A stretch of 12,560 nucleotides of DNA from contig DKRV01000009.1 of the NCBI GenBank assembly GCA_002472405.1, forward strand, positions 99,429-111,988, in the 5' to 3' direction. The translations under genes and the position numbers were made by a program. This document shows, piece by piece, positions 1 to 6,839 of the stretch. The stretch comes from Clostridiales bacterium UBA7273 (GTDB lineage: Bacteria > Bacillota > Clostridia > Oscillospirales > Oscillospiraceae). The stretch's first letter is position 1, and the number at the start of each line of letters is the position of its first letter. The notes beneath the pieces are model-generated. The model did not search any database. It saw only the letters and a program-made list of their open reading frames with translations, and was not told the DNA's origin.

Positions 1-82
1 AAGAACTATCAGGGAACTATAACATACGGGGAAATCGGGGCTATAACCGTGAAAATTATACCATACCAAGAACTATCAGGGG
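1..82. repeat. Short direct repeats in the rpoD downstream region
   Basis: The 14-mer AAGAACTATCAGGG occurs at 1-14 and again at 68-81. The related heptamer CTATAAC occurs at 17-23 and 41-47, and short G-runs follow several of these units. They sit in the 115 bp beyond the rpoD stop. The pattern could be an operator array, the edge of an intergenic repeat, or part of the neighbouring gene's control region, whose body is outside the window. I do not recognise the element and assign no function. Confidence 0.45.
55..63 (-). promoter_or_regulatory. Extended -10 promoter-like box, leftward
   Basis: On the minus strand the sequence reads TGGTATAAT, a full consensus -10 hexamer at 60-55 preceded by the TG of an extended -10. 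The same nine bases occur in the hflX promoter at 6757-6765. No good -35 is seen at 17-18 bp. It would drive transcription leftward out of the window. It lies between two copies of the 14-mer direct repeat. Confidence 0.3.
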
Positions 83-115
83 AATAAAATTCAAAAAAAG
101 GATCAAACTTTTTCA

Positions 116-1381
<1,266 letters not shown>

Positions 1382-1385
1382 AGTT

Positions 1386-3128
1386 TTACCCCTCATATCC
1401 TTTGGTTTCTTTAAGTCTGTTTGCAAGTTTGCGAAGGTCCTCGCCCGACTGCTTCAGCTCGTGCCGGGAGCGGATCCTTTCTATGTAATCGGCAAGCGCC
1501 TTGTCACCGTTTCGCAGTGCCTCCGGTTTTTGCAGAACCGAGGCCAAAAGCGCCGCCTCCTGCGGAAGCAGCACTGCGCTCATCGAGGCCATGCTGATTA
1601 TTTCGCCGTTTTCAAATTTTGATTTGAGCACGGAATATATCCGCGCCAGCGCCGGCGACGAGAAGATCTCCGGCGGCGGGAGCTCCTTGCCGCGGCAGAT
1701 GCCCTGATCGAGATACAGAAGCCTTATTATGCCCTCCTCGGCGGCGGCGGATTCGGGATCTTCATAGTGCAGCTCCTTTGCCTTGGGCTGAAACTGCCGC
1801 TCGGGATGTGAGGCGCTTTTTGCGTCGGTGCGCTGGGCCGTGCGCACAAGGCGCTTGCGCCTTCGCTCAACCTCCTGCGCGACAACGTCGCTGGCAACAC
1901 CGGCCATTGACGCAACGCGCATCGCGTAGACCTGACGCTCCACGCTGCCCGGCAGGTGCGCGACCATATCCGAGGCTTCCTTCAAGAATGCGACCTTCTG
2001 CTCGTCGATGCTCAGGTCGTATTTATCCGTCACATTTTGCAGCTGGTAGTCGATGTGGTTTTCCGACTTGTCTATCAGATTTCGGAACGCGTCTGCGCCC
2101 TTGGTCCTTATATACTCGTCTGGGTCCTTTGCGCCGCTCATCGACAGCACCTTGACCTTAAGATCGAGCTTTTCAAGAAGCCCGATGGCGCGCTGCGAGG
2201 CTTTTTTGCCTGCGCCGTCGTTATCGTAAGCGATGATGACCTCGTTCGTGTAATGCGAGATCAGCCGCGCCTGCTCGGGCGTGAGCGACGTGCCGAGCGA
2301 CGCGACCGCGCCGTCAAATCCGGCCTGATGCATCATCACGACGTCAACGTTGCCCTCAGCAAGTATTATATGTCCGCTCTTCGACTTTTTAGCCAGATTA
2401 AGCGCAAAAAGATTGCGGCTTTTGTTGAACACCATCGTTTCCGGGCTGTTCATATACTTCGGCTCGCCGTCGCCGAGTATTCTGCCGGAAAAGCCGATAA
2501 AATCGCCCCTGACGTCGATGACCGGGAACATGAGCCGGTTGCGGAAGGTGTCGTAGTGTCCGCCGTTTTTGCCCTTGCGGACAAGTCCGGCGTCGAACAT
2601 CTCATACTCCGAGTAGCCGAGCGCCTTCATGGCGTTTATGAGGCTGTCCCATGTGTTCGGCGCGTAGCCGAGGCCGAAGCGCTTTGCCGTGTGCGGTGTT
2701 ATCTGCCGCCGCGCCATGTAGTCAAGCGCAGGCTTGCCCTCGGGCTTGCTGAGGCACGAGTAGAAAAATCTCGCTGCATCGCGGTTTAAGTCCAGAAGCC
2801 GACGGCGCTTTTTAGCCTCGCGGCTATCCTCCTGCTCGGGCATGGTCATGCCAACGCGCTTTGCCAGAAACTCAACGGCCTCAGGGAAGCTGAGATTTTC
2901 TATCTCCATTATGAAATTTATAACGCCTCCGCCCTTGCCGCAGCCGAAGCAGTGGTATATCTGCCTGTCCGGCGACACGGAAAACGACGGCGTTTTCTCG
3001 CTGTGGAACGGGCACAGGCCGAACTGGTTCGAGCCGGAGCGCTTCGTTAAGCGCACATACTCGCCCACAACGTCTACTATATCGTTTTTTTCAACAAGCT
3101 CCTGAAGGAAGCTCTCCGGTATAGCCAT
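1386..3128 (-). CDS. dnaG: DNA primase DnaG
   Basis: DnaG synthesises RNA primers for lagging-strand replication and works with the replicative helicase. The 580 residues match the usual length. The N-terminal CHC2-type zinc-binding domain has C39, H42, C60 and C63. A primase core follows, with FRNRLMFPV (195-203). The TOPRIM catalytic domain has EGNVD (258-262) and YDNDGAG (301-307), whose acidic residues E258, D302 and D304 bind metal. The rest is the C-terminal helicase-interaction region, which is poorly conserved here as in the family. The ATG at 3128 has AAAGGATGG just upstream. It is followed by rpoD after 4 nt. Upstream lie two copies of an interspersed repeat, the nearer ending about 12-20 bp from the start codon. 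No convincing promoter is visible there, so transcription may come from dgt read-through or from within the repeats. Confidence 0.97.
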   Translation of the reverse strand: MAIPESFLQELVEKNDIVDVVGEYVRLTKRSGSNQFGLCPFHSEKTPSFSVSPDRQIYHCFGCGKGGGVINFIMEIENLSFPEAVEFLAKRVGMTMPEQEDSREAKKRRRLLDLNRDAARFFYSCLSKPEGKPALDYMARRQITPHTAKRFGLGYAPNTWDSLINAMKALGYSEYEMFDAGLVRKGKNGGHYDTFRNRLMFPVIDVRGDFIGFSGRILGDGEPKYMNSPETMVFNKSRNLFALNLAKKSKSGHIILAEGNVDVVMMHQAGFDGAVASLGTSLTPEQARLISHYTNEVIIAYDNDGAGKKASQRAIGLLEKLDLKVKVLSMSGAKDPDEYIRTKGADAFRNLIDKSENHIDYQLQNVTDKYDLSIDEQKVAFLKEASDMVAHLPGSVERQVYAMRVASMAGVASDVVAQEVERRRKRLVRTAQRTDAKSASHPERQFQPKAKELHYEDPESAAAEEGIIRLLYLDQGICRGKELPPPEIFSSPALARIYSVLKSKFENGEIISMASMSAVLLPQEAALLASVLQKPEALRNGDKALADYIERIRSRHELKQSGEDLRKLANRLKETKGYEG

Positions 3129-3140
3129 TACCCATCCTTT

Positions 3141-3291
3141 CTTTTAGAGGCGCTTTAGCGCACCTACGGATACGCTTATTGCCGTTGCCCGGTTCGAGAC
3201 TGCGGAGAAAACCACGTTTGCCTCGCGCTACAGCAGTGCGCTGCCGAATTTTTCGCCGCCCCCCTGTAGGGAACGGATTTATCCGTTCCGC
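3141..3291 (+). repeat. Interspersed MITE-like repeat, copy A (right-truncated)
   Basis: The left end (TTTTAGAGGCG, then GCACCTACGGATACG) matches the left terminal inverted repeat of the complete copy at 10642-10844. The core shares GCCCGG..TCGAG, GCGGAG.AAACC, GCCTCGCG and GTGCGCTG.CGAATTTT with copies B and D. It ends in a hairpin with a T-run, where copy B begins, and lacks the right arm present in B and D. It fills the gap upstream of dnaG almost to the ribosome binding site. The boundaries are approximate. Confidence 0.7.
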
Positions 3292-3297
3292 TTTTTT
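3270..3297 (+). terminator. Intrinsic terminator-like hairpin inside repeat copy A, plus sense
   Basis: GGAACGGAT at 3270-3278 pairs perfectly with ATCCGTTCC at 3281-3289 around a two-base loop. After GC come six T (3292-3297). The structure is terminator-like on the plus strand only. Both neighbouring genes run on the minus strand, so it has no sense transcript to end. It is probably a passenger of the repeat, or it limits antisense transcription. Confidence 0.5.
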
Positions 3298-3442
3298 AGT
3301 AGCGCTTTAGCGCTGTACCTATACATAATATTGCGGCAGCCCGGTGTCGGAACAACGGAGGAAACCATGTTTGCCTCGTGCTGCGTTCGTGCGCTGCTGA
3401 ATTTTTCACCGCACCTGATTGGCTCCACTGTTAAGGGGAGCA

Positions 3443-3457
3443 GGCAGCTTTGCTGCC
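3443..3457. repeat. Perfect hairpin in the segment nested in copy B
   Basis: GGCAGC at 3443-3448 pairs with GCTGCC at 3452-3457 around TTT. It is framed by AAGGGGAG on the left and GAGGGGTTGAATT on the right. From memory this resembles a separate class of hairpin repeats common in gut Clostridia, which supports a nested second element. I cannot verify that resemblance here. Confidence 0.5.
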
Positions 3458-3618
3458 GAGGGGTTGAATTAAAGCGCACACCACAGCTATTAACTCTCCG
3501 CTGCGGCCAGCGGTCGCTCGTAGGGGCGATCATTGATCGCCCACTTGTAACGGTTTCGTCGGTACCCACCGGTCGAGCAACCGCAAAAACCGTATCGGCA
3601 CAATGTGAATGCGCTATT

Positions 3619-3635
3619 AAAAATGCGCTTGCGCA
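3619..3635 (-). terminator. Weak terminator-like hairpin downstream of dgt
   Basis: On the minus strand TGCGCAAGCGCA is followed by TTTTT, about 30 nt after the dgt stop. The stem is short (4-5 bp) with a tight loop, so termination would be partial at best. It lies inside the right end of repeat copy B. If active it would uncouple dgt from dnaG-rpoD. Confidence 0.3.
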
Positions 3636-3663
3636 CACATTAATTATTCGTTATTAATTGGTT

Positions 3664-4668
3664 TTATTTCACCGTCCACGACATGGGGATAAATATCTCG
3701 CTGAATTTTTCCATGGCGTAGCCGTCGGTCATGCCGGAGATATAGTCGCAAGCGGCGCGCGAAACGCCCTCGCGGCTTGCGATAAGCTGCATCTCGTCCG
3801 GCATTTTATCCGGATGCTTGAGGTAATAGTCAAAAAGCGAGCCGATGATGCCGTCAACCTTGCCCTCCTCGCCCTTGGCGATCGGATTGGTGTACACGTC
3901 CGAATACATGAAGGCGTGGAAGAAATCGACCGCCTCCTGCATGTAATCGCTCATTTGAATTTTTCCGCCGCCGCTGTTTTCAATGAGGTCGAGCATGATA
4001 GAATTAATCCTCTCACTGTTGCGCTCGCCGCAGCGCGTGCGGATCATGTCGGGAACGTCCTCTGCGCGGAGTATTCCGGCGCGGATGGTGTCGTCAAGGT
4101 CATGATTTATGTACGCTATGCGGTCGGCAAGGCGAACGACGGTCGCCTCGGTCGTGTCGTCCGGCGCGCCGTGCGTGTGATGCAGAATGCCCATGCGCGT
4201 TTCATAGCACAGGTTAAGCCCCCGGCCGTCGCGCTCGAGGATATCGACAACGCGCAGCGACTGCTCATAGTGCTTGAAGCCCTCTTCGTATATTTTGTTG
4301 AGCGCGCGCTCGCCGGCGTGACCAAACGGCGTGTGTCCCAGATCGTGACCCAGCGCCATTGCCTCGGTAAGATCCTCGTTTAAGTCCAGCGCCCTTGCTA
4401 TGGTTCGCGCAAGGCGCGATACCTCGAGCGTGTGCGTAAGGCGCGTTCTGTAGTGGTCGCCCTCAGGACGCAGATACACCTGAGTTTTGTGCTTTAATCT
4501 GCGAAAGGACTTGGAGTGCGTTATTCTGTCAACGTCGCGCTGGAAGCAGGTGCGTATCTCGCACTCCGGCTCCGGTGTGCGCCGGCCCTTTGAGTCCTCG
4601 GCTCTGACGCCGAACTCACCGACGAGCGTTCGCTCGATTATCTCGCGCTTTTCTCTCGGACACGCCAT
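3664..4668 (-). CDS. dgt: Dgt-like HD-domain deoxynucleoside triphosphate triphosphohydrolase
   Basis: Members of this family hydrolyse a dNTP to deoxynucleoside plus tripolyphosphate and help set dNTP pools. The 334-residue product opens with SKGRRTPEPECEIRT (26-40) and RDRITHSKSFRRLKHKTQV-like sequence (44-64). The HD metal site is visible as H79 (RLTHTLEVSRLARTIA), H108-D109 (LGHDLGHTPFGHAGE) and D182 (LADRIAYINHD). The ATG at 4668 is chosen because GGAGGG lies 6 nt before it. An in-frame ATG at 4710 has no comparable site and only adds non-conserved residues. dgt-dnaG-rpoD is a gene order I know from Clostridia, but here the first two are separated by repeat elements. Preference for dGTP over other dNTPs cannot be read from sequence. 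Confidence 0.93.
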   Translation of the reverse strand: MACPREKREIIERTLVGEFGVRAEDSKGRRTPEPECEIRTCFQRDVDRITHSKSFRRLKHKTQVYLRPEGDHYRTRLTHTLEVSRLARTIARALDLNEDLTEAMALGHDLGHTPFGHAGERALNKIYEEGFKHYEQSLRVVDILERDGRGLNLCYETRMGILHHTHGAPDDTTEATVVRLADRIAYINHDLDDTIRAGILRAEDVPDMIRTRCGERNSERINSIMLDLIENSGGGKIQMSDYMQEAVDFFHAFMYSDVYTNPIAKGEEGKVDGIIGSLFDYYLKHPDKMPDEMQLIASREGVSRAACDYISGMTDGYAMEKFSEIFIPMSWTVK

Positions 4669-4746
4669 GCATTTCCCTCCAATCAAAAAAGGCATCAAAT
4701 TTTCTTTCAATACTTTATACGACGCAAATTCGCATTTCCCTGCAAT
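4669..4746. repeat. Duplicated 15-mer containing the dgt ribosome binding site
   Basis: GCATTTCCCTCCAAT at 4669-4683 and GCATTTCCCTGCAAT at 4732-4746 differ at one base and are 63 bp apart. On the minus strand the first copy carries the dgt Shine-Dalgarno (GGAGGG). The second has GCAGGG in the same setting, so the upstream copy lacks a good ribosome binding match. It could be a remnant duplication or chance. Confidence 0.35.
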
Positions 4747-4764
4747 TTATTTTAAATTTTCTCG

Positions 4765-4800
4765 AAAAAATTTTCGGAGGTACGGCTGTACCCCCGAAAA
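4765..4800 (-). terminator. Intrinsic terminator of the hflX-yigZ operon
   Basis: On the minus strand TTTTCGGGGGTAC (4800-4788) pairs with GTACCTCCGAAAA (4783-4771) around AGCC, with one G-T wobble. It is followed by six T (4770-4765). It starts 3 nt after the yigZ stop, so the operon ends here and dgt needs its own promoter in the remaining 100 bp. TATAAA at about 4718 on the minus strand is the only -10-like box, with a poorly spaced -35. Confidence 0.85.
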
Positions 4801-4802
4801 AG

Positions 4803-5429
4803 TTATTTTATTCTGACCGGCATAAGCTCCTCGCCGACAGTCTGCGCGCTGCACGCTCCGGCGCTCAGCTCCGTAACGCGCGCGGAAAAAGCCTCGGCGT
4901 TATTCTCCGGCAGCAGCAGCGAAAGCAGCACGTCCGCGCCGTAGTCAACGTTCTGCACAGCCCCGTCAAGCGAAAGGCACTCCGTTTTCATGCGCTCGAG
5001 AAGCGAATACGGGCAGCCAACCTCGAGCTTCACCCAGCGGCGCACGGCGGCGATCCCGGCCGCGTCCAGCGCGTCCTTCGCGCTTTTCGTGTATGCGCGC
5101 AGCAGTCCGCCCGTTCCGAGCAGAACTCCGCCGAAATACCGCGTGACGACGCACACGACGTTTTCAACGCCCTCGCGTTTGAACACTTCGAGCATCGGCA
5201 GTCCTGCCGTGCCCTGCGGCTCGCCGTCGTCGGAGTAGCGCACGGCTCCGCCGCGGATTATATAGCACCAGCAGTTGTGCCGTGCGTCATAGTGCTTTTT
5301 CTTCATCTCGTTTATGAAGTCGCGCGCGGCGTCCTCTGTTTCGACAAATCGCACATGGCCGAGAAAGCTCGAACGCTTTTCGACAAATTCAGCCTCGCCG
5401 CTGCCGGCTGGCACGAAATACTCGCTCAA
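4803..5429 (-). CDS. yigZ: YigZ/IMPACT-family (UPF0029) protein
   Basis: The 208-residue product shows the family signatures in order: EKRSSFLGHV (17-26), KKKHYDARHNCW (43-54), RYSDDGEPQGTAGLPML (64-80) and VVTRYFGGVLLGTGGLLRAY (94-113), then a more variable C-terminal alpha/beta domain. Its molecular role in bacteria is not settled. Eukaryotic IMPACT regulates the translational-control kinase GCN2, and the hflX partnership fits a ribosome or translation context. The start is TTG at 5429. It overlaps the hflX stop as TTGA, and an ideal AAGGAGG lies 10 nt upstream inside the last hflX codons. No ATG or GTG in frame gives the conserved N terminus. Translational coupling to hflX is likely. Confidence 0.9.
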   Translation of the reverse strand: MSEYFVPAGSGEAEFVEKRSSFLGHVRFVETEDAARDFINEMKKKHYDARHNCWCYIIRGGAVRYSDDGEPQGTAGLPMLEVFKREGVENVVCVVTRYFGGVLLGTGGLLRAYTKSAKDALDAAGIAAVRRWVKLEVGCPYSLLERMKTECLSLDGAVQNVDYGADVLLSLLLPENNAEAFSARVTELSAGACSAQTVGEELMPVRIK

Positions 5430-6691
5430 TCCTCCCAGTCCTCCTTGGGCTCGGTGTAATTGGGTATATACCGCTTTACCTTGCCGAAAACCTCGGGCGG
5501 AACCGTGACCTCGGCCTTGATGCCGTCGTCGAGATATTCAAGGCTCGTCACTGCGGCCTCGCGGTTTAAAAGATCCATGATCCCGGCATCGGAATACGGT
5601 ATGCGCAGCGTGACCTTGTGGTTGCCGCGGTCGAGCAGAGCCGACAGGCGCTGCACCAGCTCCTGTACGCCCTCGCCGCTTTTTGCCGAAAGGCAGACAA
5701 CGTCCTCGCCGTGCGGCAGTATGCCGAGGTAGGCGTCGCACTTGTTGAAAACGCGGATGCACGGCGTCTGCTCGGCTCCAAGCTGGCAGATAAGCTCGTC
5801 AACGACGCGCGCCTGCTCCTCCCAGTCGGGGTTTGAAATGTCTATGACATGCAGCAGAACATCGGCGTAGCTCAGCTCCTCGAGCGTTGCCTTGAACGCC
5901 TCGACCAGATGGTGCGGAAGCTTGCGGATAAAGCCGACGGTGTCGGATATGAGCACCTCGGTCACTTCATCGATGCGCAGCTTGCGCGTCGTGGTGTCCA
6001 GTGTGTCGAAAAGGCGGTCGTTTGCCGGTATGCCGGCATCGGTCAGGCAGTTTAAAAGCGTTGACTTTCCGGCATTGGTGTAGCCGACGAGCGCAACGAC
6101 GGGAACGTCGTTTTTCTCGCGCTTGCGGCGCTGGGTCGAGCGCACCTTGCGCACGGCGGCAAGCTCCTCCTCAAGCTTCTGGATCTTCCTGCGGATATGC
6201 CGGCGGTCGGTCTCAAGCTGAGTTTCGCCGGGGCCGCGCGTTCCGATAGGCGACGAGCCGCCGGAGGCTGTCTGGCGCACAAGGTGCGTCCACATACCCG
6301 TCAGGCGCGGCAGCAGGTATTTGTACTGCGCAAGCTCAACCTGAAGCTGACCCTCGCGCGTCTGTGCGCGCTGGGCGAAAATATCGAGGATAAGCCCCGA
6401 GCGGTCGAGCACCTTGACCCCAAGCTCCTCGCCGAGGACTCGCATCTGCGACGGTGACAGCTCGTTGTCGAAAACGGCAAGGTCGCAGTTGTTCATTTCT
6501 ATAAATTCCTTCAGCTCGGCAACCTTACCGTCGCCGATGAAGCTGCGCGGATCGGGAGTCGGGCGGTTTTGTATCATCATGCCGACGGCCTGACCGCCTG
6601 CCGTTTCGACAAGCGCGGCAAGCTCCTGCATCGAGATCTCGCTTGAGCGCTCCGACTGCTCCATCGACGCCGCCGCAAGTCCGGCCAGCAC
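5426..6691 (-). CDS. hflX: HflX, ribosome-associated GTPase (start uncertain, probably further upstream)
   Basis: HflX binds the 50S subunit and in other bacteria splits or rescues stalled ribosomes under stress. Visible parts, numbered from the GTG at 6691: an N-terminal HflX domain with FIGDGKVAELKEF (51-63), a helical linker with GPGETQLETDRRHIRRKI (153-170), and a GTPase domain with G1 GYTNAGKST (203-211), G2 around LDTTTR (231-236), G3 DTVGF (250-254), G4 NKCD and G5 SAKSG. All nucleotide-binding motifs are intact. The 421-residue frame begins at a GTG with no Shine-Dalgarno. Upstream in the same frame the codons give ETNDIKIERAVLAGL, where RAVLAGL looks like the conserved first strand of HflX. 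AAGGA lies at about 6734-6738, with no ATG, GTG or TTG between it and the GTG. An ATA at 6724 is the best-placed candidate start. Confidence 0.93.
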   Translation of the reverse strand: MLAGLAAASMEQSERSSEISMQELAALVETAGGQAVGMMIQNRPTPDPRSFIGDGKVAELKEFIEMNNCDLAVFDNELSPSQMRVLGEELGVKVLDRSGLILDIFAQRAQTREGQLQVELAQYKYLLPRLTGMWTHLVRQTASGGSSPIGTRGPGETQLETDRRHIRRKIQKLEEELAAVRKVRSTQRRKREKNDVPVVALVGYTNAGKSTLLNCLTDAGIPANDRLFDTLDTTTRKLRIDEVTEVLISDTVGFIRKLPHHLVEAFKATLEELSYADVLLHVIDISNPDWEEQARVVDELICQLGAEQTPCIRVFNKCDAYLGILPHGEDVVCLSAKSGEGVQELVQRLSALLDRGNHKVTLRIPYSDAGIMDLLNREAAVTSLEYLDDGIKAEVTVPPEVFGKVKRYIPNYTEPKEDWED

Positions 6692-6756
6692 CGCACGCTC
6701 GATTTTTATATCGTTAGTCTCTATTGTTATCAGTCCTTATTTTTGGTTTACATTAT

Positions 6757-6785
6757 ATTATACCAAATCCGCCGCCGCTTGTCAC
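6757..6785 (-). promoter_or_regulatory. Sigma-A-type promoter of hflX-yigZ
   Basis: On the minus strand GTGACA (6785-6780, five of six matches to TTGACA) is followed by a 17-bp spacer ending in TGG and a perfect TATAAT (6762-6757). This is the best promoter in the window. Predicted transcription start is near 6750, giving a leader of about 25-60 nt depending on which hflX start is used. Confidence 0.75.
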
Positions 6786-6794
6786 GAAAATATG

Positions 6795-6821
6795 AAAAAG
6801 GCTCTCTTTCGGGAGAGCCTT
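6795..6821 (-). terminator. Intrinsic terminator of the SLH surface-protein gene
   Basis: On the minus strand AAGGCTCTC (6821-6813) pairs with GAGAGCCTT (6806-6798) around a six-base loop, and a T-run follows (6799-6795). It lies 18 nt after the stop of the gene at 6840-9863 and just before the hflX promoter, insulating the two units. Confidence 0.88.
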
Positions 6822-6839
6822 GTGCTTGTATAAGATCGC

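Larger units (their letters stand above)
3292..3660 (+). repeat. Interspersed MITE-like repeat, copy B, with an apparent nested insertion
   Basis: The left end (TTTTTAGTAGCGCTTTAGCGC) matches the terminal repeat of copies A and C. The core carries GCCCGGTGTCGG, CGGAGGAAACC and GTGCGCTGCTGAATTTTTC. The right arm (ACGGTTTCGTCGG, CCCACCGGTCG, GTATCGGCA) matches copy D. Between CGCACCT (about 3416) and CGTAGGGG (about 3519) there are roughly 102 extra bases that copy D lacks. They contain two further hairpins (3443-3457 and 3498-3513). The element ends in AT-rich sequence within about 4 nt of the dgt stop codon. Together with copy A it accounts for the whole gene-free stretch 3129-3663. Confidence 0.7.

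Noticed and set aside
90..115. Terminator for rpoD (AAAAAG/CTTTTT stem and T-run)
   Set aside because: The stem is almost all A-T with a seven-base loop, too weak to call.
1956..2789. 277-codon plus-strand frame opposite dnaG
   Set aside because: It is antisense to conserved primase sequence, with no independent signal.
3367..3657. 96-residue frame in copy B starting at ATG after GGAGG, resembling a 48-residue frame in copy D (12321-12467)
   Set aside because: The peptides look alike (ALLNF.PHL, PTGRA), but base changes between B and D show no third-position bias. Copy A has ACG at the start and copy C has a stop, so the likeness is nucleotide homology of the element, not coding selection.
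3129..3663. tRNA, riboswitch or known small RNA in the long gap
   Set aside because: No cloverleaf, T-loop or known riboswitch core was seen. The sequence is accounted for by repeat copies A and B.
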